Part shown: positions 47,092-57,555 of the stretch, one piece after another | Position numbering within the stretch: position 1 is the first letter of the stretch | Layout of the letters: every line of letters begins with the position of its first letter | Source: Sphaerisporangium rubeum | GTDB lineage: Bacteria; Actinomycetota; Actinomycetes; Streptosporangiales; Streptosporangiaceae | Direction: 5' to 3' | Assembly: GCF_014207705.1 (NCBI RefSeq) | Contig: NZ_JACHIU010000001.1 | Span: 1,860,001 to 1,924,000 of the forward strand | DNA: 64,000 bases | Position numbers and translations under genes: made by a program | The notes under the pieces: model-generated | Told to the model about the DNA's origin: nothing | Seen by the model: only the letters and a program-made list of their open reading frames with translations | The model's database searches: none

Positions 47092-48085
47092 GAACCACCA
47101 GCTCCGTGGGCAGTATCGGGTTGCCGTGCTGGACGTCCTCCTCGGAGGTGATCGACATGAGCAGCATCCTGGCCGTGAGCACAGCCATCTCCTCCACCGG
47201 CTGACGCACGGTGGTCAGGGTGGGGGAGGTGTGCCTGGCTAGCGGTGCGTCGTCGAAGCCGATCACGGCCACGTCGTCGGGGATCCGGCGACCGGCGCGC
47301 CGCAGCGCCTGCATGGCGCCTGCGGCCATCGGGTCCGAGGCGGCGAACACCGCGTCGAGGTGCGGTGACCGCTGTAGGAGCCACTGCATGGCGTGCGCGC
47401 CTGAGGCGTGCGTGAAGTCGCCGTACGCGACGGGGACCTCGTTGATGCCCGCCGCGTTGAGGGTGCGCAGGAAGCCGTCGAGACGGTCCCTGGCCCCCGG
47501 CAGCGTCGGCGGTCCGGCGATGACGGTGATCGCCCGCCTGTTGGTCAGCAGGAGGTGCTCGGCGGCCTGCCGGGCCCCGTCCCTGTTGTCCATGTCGACG
47601 AACGGCAGATCGATGCCGTCCGGCGGCCGGCCCGCGCTGCGGACCGCGATCCCCGACGCGGCGAGTGTGACCGCGAGGGGGTGCCTCTCCCTGGCGCCTG
47701 CGAGCAGGACACCGTCGAACGAGCCTGTGACCAGCGGTGGCGCGGCGATCGTGGAGGTGGCCGGGGTGGCGGTCATCACCACGAAGGGCACACCGTAACC
47801 GGTGAACACCTCGTCGGCTGCGGACAGGAGTCTCGCGTAGAAGGGTTCGGCGAACATGCGTTGCGTGTGTTCGCATACCACCGCCGCGACGAGCGCGTCC
47901 GAGCGCCGGGCGGAAGTGCCCCGTGGCGCGCGGTGCCGTACGTAACCCAGACGTGACATGGCGTCATGGACCTGGCGGCGGGTCGATGTGCTCACTCGGA
48001 CAGACCCGGTGAGTACTCGTGATGCCGTGGCGGGGGAGACCCCTGCTTCGGCTGCTACCTGGGCAAGCGTGGGCTGGTCAGCCAT
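47078..48085 (-). CDS. LacI-family repressor, CebR/CelR-like
   Basis: 335 residues: LacI HTH (TLAQVAAEAGVSPATASRVL) with hinge helix, and a periplasmic-binding-type effector domain (AVVCEHTQRMFAEPFYARLL, DGVLLAGARERHPLA, AVFAASDPMAAGAMQALRRA, VAVIGFDDAPLARHTSPTLT). GGAGG lies about 7 nt before ATG 48085. A perfect TGGGAGCGCTCCCA operator lies 38 nt upstream of its own start, and the same box controls the GH48 and GH5 genes. It is therefore the likely cellobiose-responsive repressor of the local cellulase genes, with autoregulation. Its identity as the CebR orthologue is inference from operator and context. Confidence 0.85.
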   Translation of the reverse strand: MADQPTLAQVAAEAGVSPATASRVLTGSVRVSTSTRRQVHDAMSRLGYVRHRAPRGTSARRSDALVAAVVCEHTQRMFAEPFYARLLSAADEVFTGYGVPFVVMTATPATSTIAAPPLVTGSFDGVLLAGARERHPLAVTLAASGIAVRSAGRPPDGIDLPFVDMDNRDGARQAAEHLLLTNRRAITVIAGPPTLPGARDRLDGFLRTLNAAGINEVPVAYGDFTHASGAHAMQWLLQRSPHLDAVFAASDPMAAGAMQALRRAGRRIPDDVAVIGFDDAPLARHTSPTLTTVRQPVEEMAVLTARMLLMSITSEEDVQHGNPILPTELVVREST

Positions 48086-48122
48086 CCGGCTTCCTCCGCT
48101 TTCAGAATAAATCGCGAAGGTG

Positions 48123-48165
48123 TGGGAGCGCTCCCACCACAATAACAGTGTTTCTTGCGTGTCAA
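48123..48165 (-). promoter_or_regulatory. Promoter of the repressor gene with CebR/CelR operator
   Basis: On the minus strand TTGACA (48165-48160), a TATTGT element (48144-48139, 15 nt spacer) and directly after it the perfect palindrome TGGGAGCGCTCCCA (48136-48123). The layout matches the GH48 promoter, with the operator at the start point. Confidence 0.8.
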
Positions 48166-48339
48166 CAGATGTTTCCGGTAAATGTTCCACGCCGATCTGG
48201 AGGCGATGTTACGGACATATTCCATGCGAAGAAAGGTCCCTGTCAGACTTCGTGAACCGGAGACCTCTCCGCACCACACCTGCGTGGGACCGGTCCGCGG
48301 CATCGGCCCGACCGGCCTCCCTGCTCAGCCCTGTCCTTC

Positions 48340-48355
48340 ACTCAACCGGTTGAGT
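48340..48355. promoter_or_regulatory. Perfect 16-bp palindrome ACTCAACCGGTTGAGT
   Basis: A perfect palindrome 30 nt beyond the stop of the luciferase-like gene and about 255 nt upstream of the repressor start. Its size and symmetry fit an operator for a MarR-, HxlR- or TetR-type dimer; no cognate gene is adjacent. No gene can be supported between 48166 and 48384. Confidence 0.55.
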
Positions 48356-48384
48356 ACAATCCGGCCGGGGGCGTTGCAGATTCG

Positions 48385-49470
48385 TTACGCGATCGCGCGC
48401 TCGGGGCCCCGCTCCCGGAGCATCCCGAAGGCCTCGGCGATCAGTTCGTAGGACCGCAGGCGCGCCGGCCCGCCGTGCACCGAGGTCGTGATCATGAGTT
48501 CGTCGGCGCCGGTCCGCTCACGCAACGCCTCCAGGCCGGCGCGCACCGTGGCGGGATCGCCGTGCACGACATTGGAGAGCCAGTCCTCCACGAAGCCGCG
48601 CTCCACCTCGGAGTAGGGGTGGGCCTCGGCCTCCTCGGGGGTCGGCAGGGGTGCCGGCTGACCGCGCCGCAGCCGCAGCATGCCGAGCGCTCCGGTGAGA
48701 GCTCGCCGCCGCGCCTCGTGCGCGGTGTCCGCGGCCACCGCACCGACCCCGATCATGGCGTACGGCCGGTCGAGGACCGCCGACGGCCGGAACGACGAGC
48801 GGTACAGATCGAGCGCCGGGACGGTGTTGGCCGCGCTGAAGTGGTGAGCGAACGCGAACGGCAGGCCGAGGAGCCCGGACAGGCGCGCGCTGAAGCCGCT
48901 GGAGCCGAGCAGCCAGATCGGCGGACGGCCCGAGCCGGGGGCCGAGGCCTCACCGGGGACGGCCCTGATGCGCTCGTACGGGCTGCCGGCCGGGTGCGCG
49001 TCGTCGAGGAAGCCGATGAGATCGGTCAGCTGGCGCGGGAAGTCGTCGGCGTCCGGGGTCGCCTCACGGCGCAGCGCGCGTGCGGTCGCCTGGTCGGTGC
49101 CGGGAGCGCGGCCGAGACCGAGGTCGATGCGGCCCGGGTGCAGCGCGTGCAGCGTGCCGAACTGCTCGGCGACGACCAGCGGCGCGTGGTTCGGCAGCAT
49201 CACCCCGCCGGAGCCGAGCCGGATCGTGGAGGTGTTCGCGCCGAGATGAGCGATGATGACGGCCGGTGAGGAGCTGGCGACACTCGGCATGCCGTGGTGC
49301 TCGGCCACCCAGAACCGGTGGTAGCCCCACTGCTCGGCCCGCCTGGCGAGCTCGGTGGAGGTCCGCAGCGCGTCGGCCGGCGTGTCGCCGGCCCCCACGG
49401 TGGCGAGGTCGAGCACGGACAGGGGTACGGTCGCCTCGCCTCGCGGGACACCACGGATCTCATCGGTCAC
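48385..49470 (-). CDS. Luciferase-like flavin-dependent oxidoreductase (MsnO8-type)
   Basis: 361 residues, LLM-class TIM barrel: LSVLDLATVGAGDTPADALR at the start, FWVAEHHGMPSVASSSP, GSGGVMLPNHAPLVVAEQFG, RIDLGLGRAPGTDQ. The wording matches the alkanal-monooxygenase-like group (YhbW/MsnO8), which uses FMN; the true substrate is unknown. The start is taken as GTG 49470 because longer readings are unrelated sequence; the ribosome binding site is weak. Confidence 0.82.
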   Translation of the reverse strand: MTDEIRGVPRGEATVPLSVLDLATVGAGDTPADALRTSTELARRAEQWGYHRFWVAEHHGMPSVASSSPAVIIAHLGANTSTIRLGSGGVMLPNHAPLVVAEQFGTLHALHPGRIDLGLGRAPGTDQATARALRREATPDADDFPRQLTDLIGFLDDAHPAGSPYERIRAVPGEASAPGSGRPPIWLLGSSGFSARLSGLLGLPFAFAHHFSAANTVPALDLYRSSFRPSAVLDRPYAMIGVGAVAADTAHEARRRALTGALGMLRLRRGQPAPLPTPEEAEAHPYSEVERGFVEDWLSNVVHGDPATVRAGLEALRERTGADELMITTSVHGGPARLRSYELIAEAFGMLRERGPERAIA

Positions 49471-49523
49471 CTTCGCGGCAACCGGGACCGGCCGGTCTCT
49501 ATTCCGGCATACGCATCCGGCCG

Positions 49524-49955
49524 TCAGACGGCGGGCCGGTCGTCGGCCGGCGGGACGGTGGACAGCTCCACGGTGCAGAACGCGCAGCGGCGGGCCTCCA
49601 CCGGGATGTCGCTCAGGCACTCGGGGCAGGTCTTCTCGGTGGTCTTCTTGTCGCGGTCGAAGAAGCCGATCACGCGCGTCATCGGCAGGATCACCAGCCA
49701 GTAGACGACCGCGGCGATGATGAGGAAGGTCAGCAGGTGGTTGACGAAGTCGCCGTACTTGAACACCGCGCCGTTGACGCTGAACGTGTACCGCGAGAAG
49801 TCCGGCTGCTTGCCCCCGGTCACCGCCGCGATCAACGGCGTGATCAGGTCCGCGACCAGCGCCTGGATCAGCCCGCTGAACGTCGCGCCGATCACGACGG
49901 CGACGGCGAGCTCCACGAGGTTGCCGCGCATCAGGAACTGCTTGAATCCGCTCAA
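49524..49955 (-). CDS. mscL: Large-conductance mechanosensitive channel MscL with Zn-ribbon tail
   Basis: 143 residues. Two membrane helices with the MscL signature (FKQFLMRGNLVELAVAVVIG, LTFLIIAAVVYWLVILPMT). The C-terminal tail carries two CxxC knuckles (CPECLSDIPVEARRCAFC), a zinc-ribbon-like end common in actinobacterial MscL. The channel opens under membrane tension to release solutes in osmotic downshock. TTG start with AGGAG about 8 nt upstream. Confidence 0.92.
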   Translation of the reverse strand: MSGFKQFLMRGNLVELAVAVVIGATFSGLIQALVADLITPLIAAVTGGKQPDFSRYTFSVNGAVFKYGDFVNHLLTFLIIAAVVYWLVILPMTRVIGFFDRDKKTTEKTCPECLSDIPVEARRCAFCTVELSTVPPADDRPAV

Positions 49956-50591
49956 CGTCGTCTCCTAGGGGGGTGCGCGCGCCGTCGGCGCGACGGCGAG
50001 GGGGGTTTCGCGGGACCACCCGCGAAGTACCAGGCAAACATACCGATCCCCGGACCTCGCACGGACGTCTCCCGCCGCACACGGAGCCGAGCGAGGACGA
50101 GGTCGCCGGCGTTCCCGGCGCGGTGTCCTCTCCCGCGCCACACCGAGCCGAGCGCGGGCCATCTCCGCTGACACCCTTTACCTGGGTCCCTTACTCGGCT
50201 AAAGGCGCGGACCGCGACGGCCGTTGGCCTGCGACCACCCCCGCCGGGAAACCGCGTCCCGGTCCGGCGCTGTGACGCCGCGCGGTATTCCCTGCGCGCA
50301 CCGGGAGAGGTATATACGGAAGACAGTGTCTTGTGTGGCTATCGTCATCGGCGGTGACGCACAGGGACGAACAAGGAAACAGAAGGTCAGCCCCTGACGG
50401 AAGCACACCCCGGACCCGTGCGTCGCGCCACACGGGCAGGGAGGCCGTACGGGACGGGGAGGGCGCGCGCGGGTAGGACGCGCGACCGCGCGGCATCGTG
50501 GGGATGATGCCGCGGTCACACCGGGCCGGTGGTGGGGACGCCGCGCTCCTGGCGACGGTCACGCGAAGGACCCAGAGAGGAAACGGTCCTC
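49956..50591. other. Intergenic region with hairpin and 16-nt repeats
   Basis: No gene is supported in these ~635 bp. Upstream of mscL the hairpin CGCCGTCG (49980-49987) / CGACGGCG (49991-49998) lies in its leader. CACACGGAGCCGAGCG at 50078-50093 recurs with one mismatch at 50139-50154. A slightly AT-richer stretch at 50300-50345 may contain a promoter for the small zinc-finger gene. Confidence 0.5.
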
Positions 50592-50891
50592 ATGAACGTC
50601 GGCATCGCCGGCCTCGGAACGGGGTTGTGGCACGCGCTGCGCGAACGCGCGGTCACCCGGCACTGGGAGCTCAGCGACGCGCTGTTCGCCGAGATCGACG
50701 GATTCGCCTGGGTGCAGGGCTGGGCCATCGGCCGCCGGCGCACCCGCCACACCTACCGCGACCCGCGTTTCGACCGTGTGCTGGCCTGCCGTTCCTGCGC
50801 CGGAGACGGCGCCGTGGACGGCCGTGCGTGCCGGGTGTGCGAAGGCGCGGGCCTGATCAACTTCGTCGAGCCGCCACGTCGGCGCCGGTGA
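50592..50891 (+). CDS. Small protein with DnaJ-like CxxCxGxG zinc finger
   Basis: 99 residues. The C-terminal half contains CRSCAGDG and CRVCEGAG, two CxxCxGxG units with 9 residues between them, the element that builds the DnaJ zinc-binding domain; here only one pair is present. The N-terminal half is unremarkable, basic and Trp-containing (ALRERAVTRHWELSDALFAE). GAGAGGAAAC lies somewhat far (about 13 nt) before the ATG. Possibly a redox or protein-binding factor; no family assigned. Confidence 0.6.
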   Translation: MNVGIAGLGTGLWHALRERAVTRHWELSDALFAEIDGFAWVQGWAIGRRRTRHTYRDPRFDRVLACRSCAGDGAVDGRACRVCEGAGLINFVEPPRRRR

Positions 50892-51085
50892 GAGCGAGGC
50901 GCGTCAGGCGCTGGTCCCCGGTGCGGGTACCGTAACGGATCAGGGGGCCGGCCGGGTGGACGGCGAGTTCCTCGTGGACGAGAGGAACCGCACGATGCCG
51001 GTGACGGGGCTGTGAAACTCGCACTCGGCTGCGCTCCGCCGCATGGTCGGGAGACCATGGGGCAAATCCCTATCCGGGTGGTGAC

Positions 51086-53191
<2,106 letters not shown>

Positions 53192-53275
53192 CCCCGCGAC
53201 GGCGCCGGGACACCCGTCCCGGCGCCGTCCTGTAGATCCCTCGACTTTCCGGACCGACCTCAGGAAGGACCTCCG

Positions 53276-55477
53276 GTGACCGTCCCCACCCCGCCGGCCG
53301 CGACGTACCGGCTGCAGCTCACCCCCGCCTTCGGGTTCGCCGACGCGGCGGGCCTGGTGGGCTATCTCACCGAGCTCGGGGTGAGCCACATCTACCTGTC
53401 GCCGATCCTGCAGGCCGACCCGGGTTCGCTGCACGGCTACGACGTCACCGACCACTCACGGATCCGCGCGGAGTTCGGCGGTGAGGCGGGGCTGCGCGCG
53501 CTGGCGGCGGCCGGGTTGCCGTTGATCGCCGACATCGTGCCGAACCACATGACGGTGCCGGTGCCGGAGTCGGGCAACCGGCGGCTGTGGGAGATGCTGC
53601 GCGACGGTCCCGGCTCGGCTGCGGCCCGCTGGTTCGACGTCGACTGGGAGGCGGGGCCGGTCGCGCTGCCGGTCCTCGGCGAGGGGACCGATGTCGCGGC
53701 CGAGGTGGTCGCCGACGGGGACGGCCTGCGGTACCACGACCACCGCTTCCCGCTGCGGCCCGGCTCGTCGCAGCTCGCGGAGCAGCACTACCGGCTCGTC
53801 CCGTGGCGGCAGGGCCCGGGGTACCGGCGGTTCTTCGACGTCAACTCGCTCATCGGGCTGCGGGTGGAGGACCCGGAGATCTTCGACGCCACCCACGAGG
53901 TGATCCTCGGCCTGATCGCCGACGGCGTGATCGACGGCCTTCGGGTGGACCATCCCGACGGGCTGGCCGACCCGCGTGGCTACCTGGCGCGGCTGCGGGA
54001 ACGCGCGCCGGTGTGGACGGTCGCGGAGAAGATCCTCATCGACGGCGAGCGGCTGCCGTCCGGCTGGGCCTGCGACGGCACCACCGGCTACGACGCGCTC
54101 AACATGGTGACCAGGCTGTTCGTGGACCCCGCAGGGTCGCAGAGCCTCATCGACACGTTCGTCAAGCACACCGGTGTCACGCAGGACTACGACGTCGTCG
54201 TGTACGAGGCCAAGAAGCAGGTGCTCGCGCAGTTCTTCGGCGTCGAGCTGGACCGGCTGTCCCGCGGTGAGCCGTCGCTGCGCGAGGCCATGGCGGAACT
54301 GCTCGCCGCGATGCCGGTCTACCGCGCCTACCTCGTGCCGGGGGAGGAGCCGCCGGCCGAGAGCCTCCGCCTGATCGGCTCGGCCGCCGAGCTCGCCGCC
54401 ACGCGCACCGACCCCGACGCCGTGCGGCGGGCCGCCGAGCTGGTGGTCGGCGGGCCGCCGGAGACCGTCGTGGGGTTCCAGCAGGCCTGCGGCCCGGTCA
54501 TGGCCAAGGGGGTCGAGGACACCGCGTTGTACCGGTGGTACCCGCTGTCGTGCCTGAACGAGGTCGGCGGCGAACCGGACCGGTTCTCCGTCACCGCCGA
54601 GGAGTTCCACGCGTTCTGCCTGCGCATGTCGCCGAACACCATGACCACCCTGTCCACCCACGACACCAAGCGCTCCGAGGACGTGCGCGCCAGGCTGGCC
54701 GTGCTGTCGGAGATCCCCGGCGAGTGGGCCGAAGCGGTGGCCGAGTGGTCGGCACGCGTGTCGTTCGACCCGCGCCTGGACTATCTGGCCTGGCAGAACC
54801 TCATGGCGGCCTGGCCGATCAGCGTGGAACGGTTCGGCGACTACCTGTTCAAGGCCGCTCGTGAGGCCAAGACGTCCATCTCATGGATCGCTCCCGATCC
54901 GGCGTACGAGGCGGGGATCCGCGACTTCGCGGCGCGTGCCATCGAGGAGTGCGGCCCGTCGGTGGCGGCCTTCACCGAGCGCGTGGACCGCTACGCGCGG
55001 GTCAACTCGCTCGGCCAGAAGCTCGTGCAGATCATGATGCCGGGGGTCCCCGACGTCTACCAAGGCACCGAGACCACCGACTTCTCGCTGGTGGACCCCG
55101 ACAACCGCAGGCCCGTCGACTTCGCCTACCGCCGTTCCCTGCTCGCCGACCCGGCCGGCGACAGCTGGGACGCCGCCAAGCTGCACGTCACCCGCACCGC
55201 GCTCGCCGTACGGTCCCGCCTCGCGCCAGGCGCGCCGTACGTGCCGCTGACCACCACCGGTGAGCACGTCATCGCGTTCAGCCGCGGCGGTCGCGCGGTG
55301 GCCGTGGCGACCCGCCACCCCGCGGGCCTCGCGCGCCGCGGCGGCTTCGGCGCCGAGACCCTGGCCCTGCCGTCCGGCCGGTGGACGTGCCGCCTCACCG
55401 GCGAGCGGTACACCGGACGCATTCCACTCGCTCACCTGCTGGGACGTTATCCGGTCGCTCTGCTGGAAAGGGATTAG
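53276..55477 (+). CDS. treY: Malto-oligosyltrehalose synthase TreY
   Basis: 733 residues, GH13 with the TreY start TYRLQLTPAFGFADAAGLVG and GVSHIYLSPILQADPGSLHG, catalytic GLRVDHPDGLADP and HDTKRSEDVRARL near the C-terminus. It turns the terminal alpha-1,4 bond of maltodextrins into an alpha,alpha-1,1 bond. The GTG at 53276 follows AGGAAGGACC by about 6 nt. Confidence 0.94.
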   Translation: MTVPTPPAATYRLQLTPAFGFADAAGLVGYLTELGVSHIYLSPILQADPGSLHGYDVTDHSRIRAEFGGEAGLRALAAAGLPLIADIVPNHMTVPVPESGNRRLWEMLRDGPGSAAARWFDVDWEAGPVALPVLGEGTDVAAEVVADGDGLRYHDHRFPLRPGSSQLAEQHYRLVPWRQGPGYRRFFDVNSLIGLRVEDPEIFDATHEVILGLIADGVIDGLRVDHPDGLADPRGYLARLRERAPVWTVAEKILIDGERLPSGWACDGTTGYDALNMVTRLFVDPAGSQSLIDTFVKHTGVTQDYDVVVYEAKKQVLAQFFGVELDRLSRGEPSLREAMAELLAAMPVYRAYLVPGEEPPAESLRLIGSAAELAATRTDPDAVRRAAELVVGGPPETVVGFQQACGPVMAKGVEDTALYRWYPLSCLNEVGGEPDRFSVTAEEFHAFCLRMSPNTMTTLSTHDTKRSEDVRARLAVLSEIPGEWAEAVAEWSARVSFDPRLDYLAWQNLMAAWPISVERFGDYLFKAAREAKTSISWIAPDPAYEAGIRDFAARAIEECGPSVAAFTERVDRYARVNSLGQKLVQIMMPGVPDVYQGTETTDFSLVDPDNRRPVDFAYRRSLLADPAGDSWDAAKLHVTRTALAVRSRLAPGAPYVPLTTTGEHVIAFSRGGRAVAVATRHPAGLARRGGFGAETLALPSGRWTCRLTGERYTGRIPLAHLLGRYPVALLERD

Positions 55478-55517
55478 TCCCACCGGTCCGCGCACCGTTC
55501 AGCGATTTTGGAGACAC

Positions 55518-57245
55518 ATGTTCGAGGTCTGGGCACCGTTCGCCACCCGCGTCGACGTCGAGATCGACGGCGCGCACCGCCACGAGATGACCCGTGGCGA
55601 CGGCGGCTGGTGGACGGCGGAGGTCCCCGGCGCCGGCCACGGCACCGACTACACCTTCCGTGTCGACGACGGCGACCCCCTCCCCGACCCGCGGACCCTG
55701 TGGCAGCCGTCCGGGGTGTTCGGCCCGAGCCGCGTCTACGAGCACGAGCGCTTCCCGTGGACCGACCAGTCGTGGCACGGCCGAGTCCTCCCCGGGTCGG
55801 TCATCTATGAGATGCACGTCGGCACCTTCACCACCGACGGCACCTTCGACTCCGCGATCGAGCGCCTGGACCACCTGGTGGACCTCGGGGTGGACTTCGT
55901 CGAGCTGCTGCCGGTCCCGCCGGTCCCCGGCCGCCACAACTGGGGGTACGACGGTGTGGACCTGTACGCGGTGCACGAGCAGTACGGCGGCCCCGACGGA
56001 CTGAAGCGTTTCGTCAACGCCTGTCATCTGGCCGGCCTCGGCGTGATCATGGACGTGGTCCACAACCATCTCGGCCCGTCCGGCAACTTCCTCGCGCCGT
56101 TCGGCCCCTATTTCCACGACTCCGCGTCGTCGTTCTGGGGTCAGGCCGTCAACCTCGACGGCAAGCACTCCGACGAGGTCCGCCGCTACTTCATCGGCAA
56201 CGCGCTGCACTGGCTGCGCGACTACCGCGTGGACGGTCTGCGTCTCGACGCCGTCCACGCGTTCCACGACAAGCGCGCCATCCACTTCCTGGAGGAACTG
56301 GCCGTCGAGGTCGAGTCCCTGTCCGCCGCCGTGGGACGTCCCCTCACTCTCATCGCCGAATCCGACCTCAACGACCCCCGGCTCGTCACCCCCAGAGAGT
56401 CCGGCGGCTACGGCCTGCACGCCGTGTGGGACGACGACGTCCACCACGCGCTGCACTCGGCGCTCACCGGCGAACGCCACGGCTACTACTGCGACTTCGG
56501 CTCCATGGAGGTTCTCGCCAAGGTCCTCACCTCGGCCTACCTGCACGACGGCACCTACTCCACCTTCCGCGTGCGGACCCACGGCCGTCCCGTGGACCGC
56601 CGCACCACCCCCGGCCACCGTTTCGTCGTCGCGCTGCAGAACCACGACCAGATCGGCAACCGCGCCAGAGGCGACCGCCTGCCGATGGAGGCCCTGCGGA
56701 TCGGCGCCGCACTCCTGCTGACCTCCCCGTACACCCCCATGCTCTTCATGGGTGAGGAATGGGGGGCCACCACCCCGTTCCTCTTCTTCACCGACCACAC
56801 CGAGCCCGATCTCGCGACCGGCGAGGCCGAACGCCGCGAACGCGAGTTCGTCGGCTTCGGCTACGACGACTGGCTCGGCACCGCCCCCGACCCCCAGTCC
56901 GAGCAGACCTTCCACATGTCCAAGCTCAACTGGCCCGAACTCACCACCCCCGACCACGCCGACCTCCTGGCCTGGTACCGCGACCTCATAACCCTCCGCA
57001 AGACCCACCCCGCCCTGACCGACCCCCACCTCGACCGCGTCCACGCGACCTACGACAACGACGCCACCTGGCTCACCGTCACCCGCGCGAACCTCCGGAT
57101 CACCGCCAACTTCGCCGCCACCCCCGTGACCCTGGAAACCCCACCGGGAACCATCCTCCTCACCTCCGACCCCAAGACCCACCTGGCGGACACCTCCCTC
57201 ACCCTCCCTCCCAGGTCGGTGACCATCCTCCAGACCACACGGTGA
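55518..57245 (+). CDS. treZ: Malto-oligosyltrehalose trehalohydrolase TreZ
   Basis: 575 residues, GH13: N-terminal CBM48-like sandwich starting MFEVWAPFATRVDVEIDGA, SVIYEMHVGTFTTDGTFDSA, DVVHNHLGPSGNFL, nucleophile in DGLRLDAVHA, acid in LIAESDLND, VALQNHDQIGNRARGDRL and MLFMGEEWGATTPFLFFTDH. It releases trehalose from the TreY product. TTGGAG lies 4-5 nt before ATG 55518; longer in-frame readings enter treY. Confidence 0.94.
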   Translation: MFEVWAPFATRVDVEIDGAHRHEMTRGDGGWWTAEVPGAGHGTDYTFRVDDGDPLPDPRTLWQPSGVFGPSRVYEHERFPWTDQSWHGRVLPGSVIYEMHVGTFTTDGTFDSAIERLDHLVDLGVDFVELLPVPPVPGRHNWGYDGVDLYAVHEQYGGPDGLKRFVNACHLAGLGVIMDVVHNHLGPSGNFLAPFGPYFHDSASSFWGQAVNLDGKHSDEVRRYFIGNALHWLRDYRVDGLRLDAVHAFHDKRAIHFLEELAVEVESLSAAVGRPLTLIAESDLNDPRLVTPRESGGYGLHAVWDDDVHHALHSALTGERHGYYCDFGSMEVLAKVLTSAYLHDGTYSTFRVRTHGRPVDRRTTPGHRFVVALQNHDQIGNRARGDRLPMEALRIGAALLLTSPYTPMLFMGEEWGATTPFLFFTDHTEPDLATGEAERREREFVGFGYDDWLGTAPDPQSEQTFHMSKLNWPELTTPDHADLLAWYRDLITLRKTHPALTDPHLDRVHATYDNDATWLTVTRANLRITANFAATPVTLETPPGTILLTSDPKTHLADTSLTLPPRSVTILQTTR

Positions 57246-57555
57246 CCCCCGTAGCCGCGCCGTAAGAGCACCGGTCATGCCACATGGACCTGACGCGTAC
57301 CGCGTTCCGTAGATCCACCTGATCGGACATCTCTCTCTTTTCCTGCCAGATGTACCGCGTGTGACGTTCACTGAATTCTTGACTTCTGGTCTGCATTCTC
57401 CGGCAGGAATTTCGCTTCCCGGCATCGCATGATCCATTGCGCCGAAAAATCGGCATATATGCCATCTATGGGATCAATTGGGAAAGCAACCATTTGTGCT
57501 ACTCGCGCGTCTTGTTGGCATGGTTCGCTGTTCTCGTTTCCCGGAGGAGGGGGCG
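57246..57555 (+). promoter_or_regulatory. Upstream region of the dynamin-like operon
   Basis: About 310 bp of clearly AT-richer DNA without a supported gene. It contains the perfect palindrome GGCATATATGCC at 57452-57463, 92 nt upstream of the first GTPase start, and TTGACT near 57382. It probably holds the operon promoter and an operator. Confidence 0.5.
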
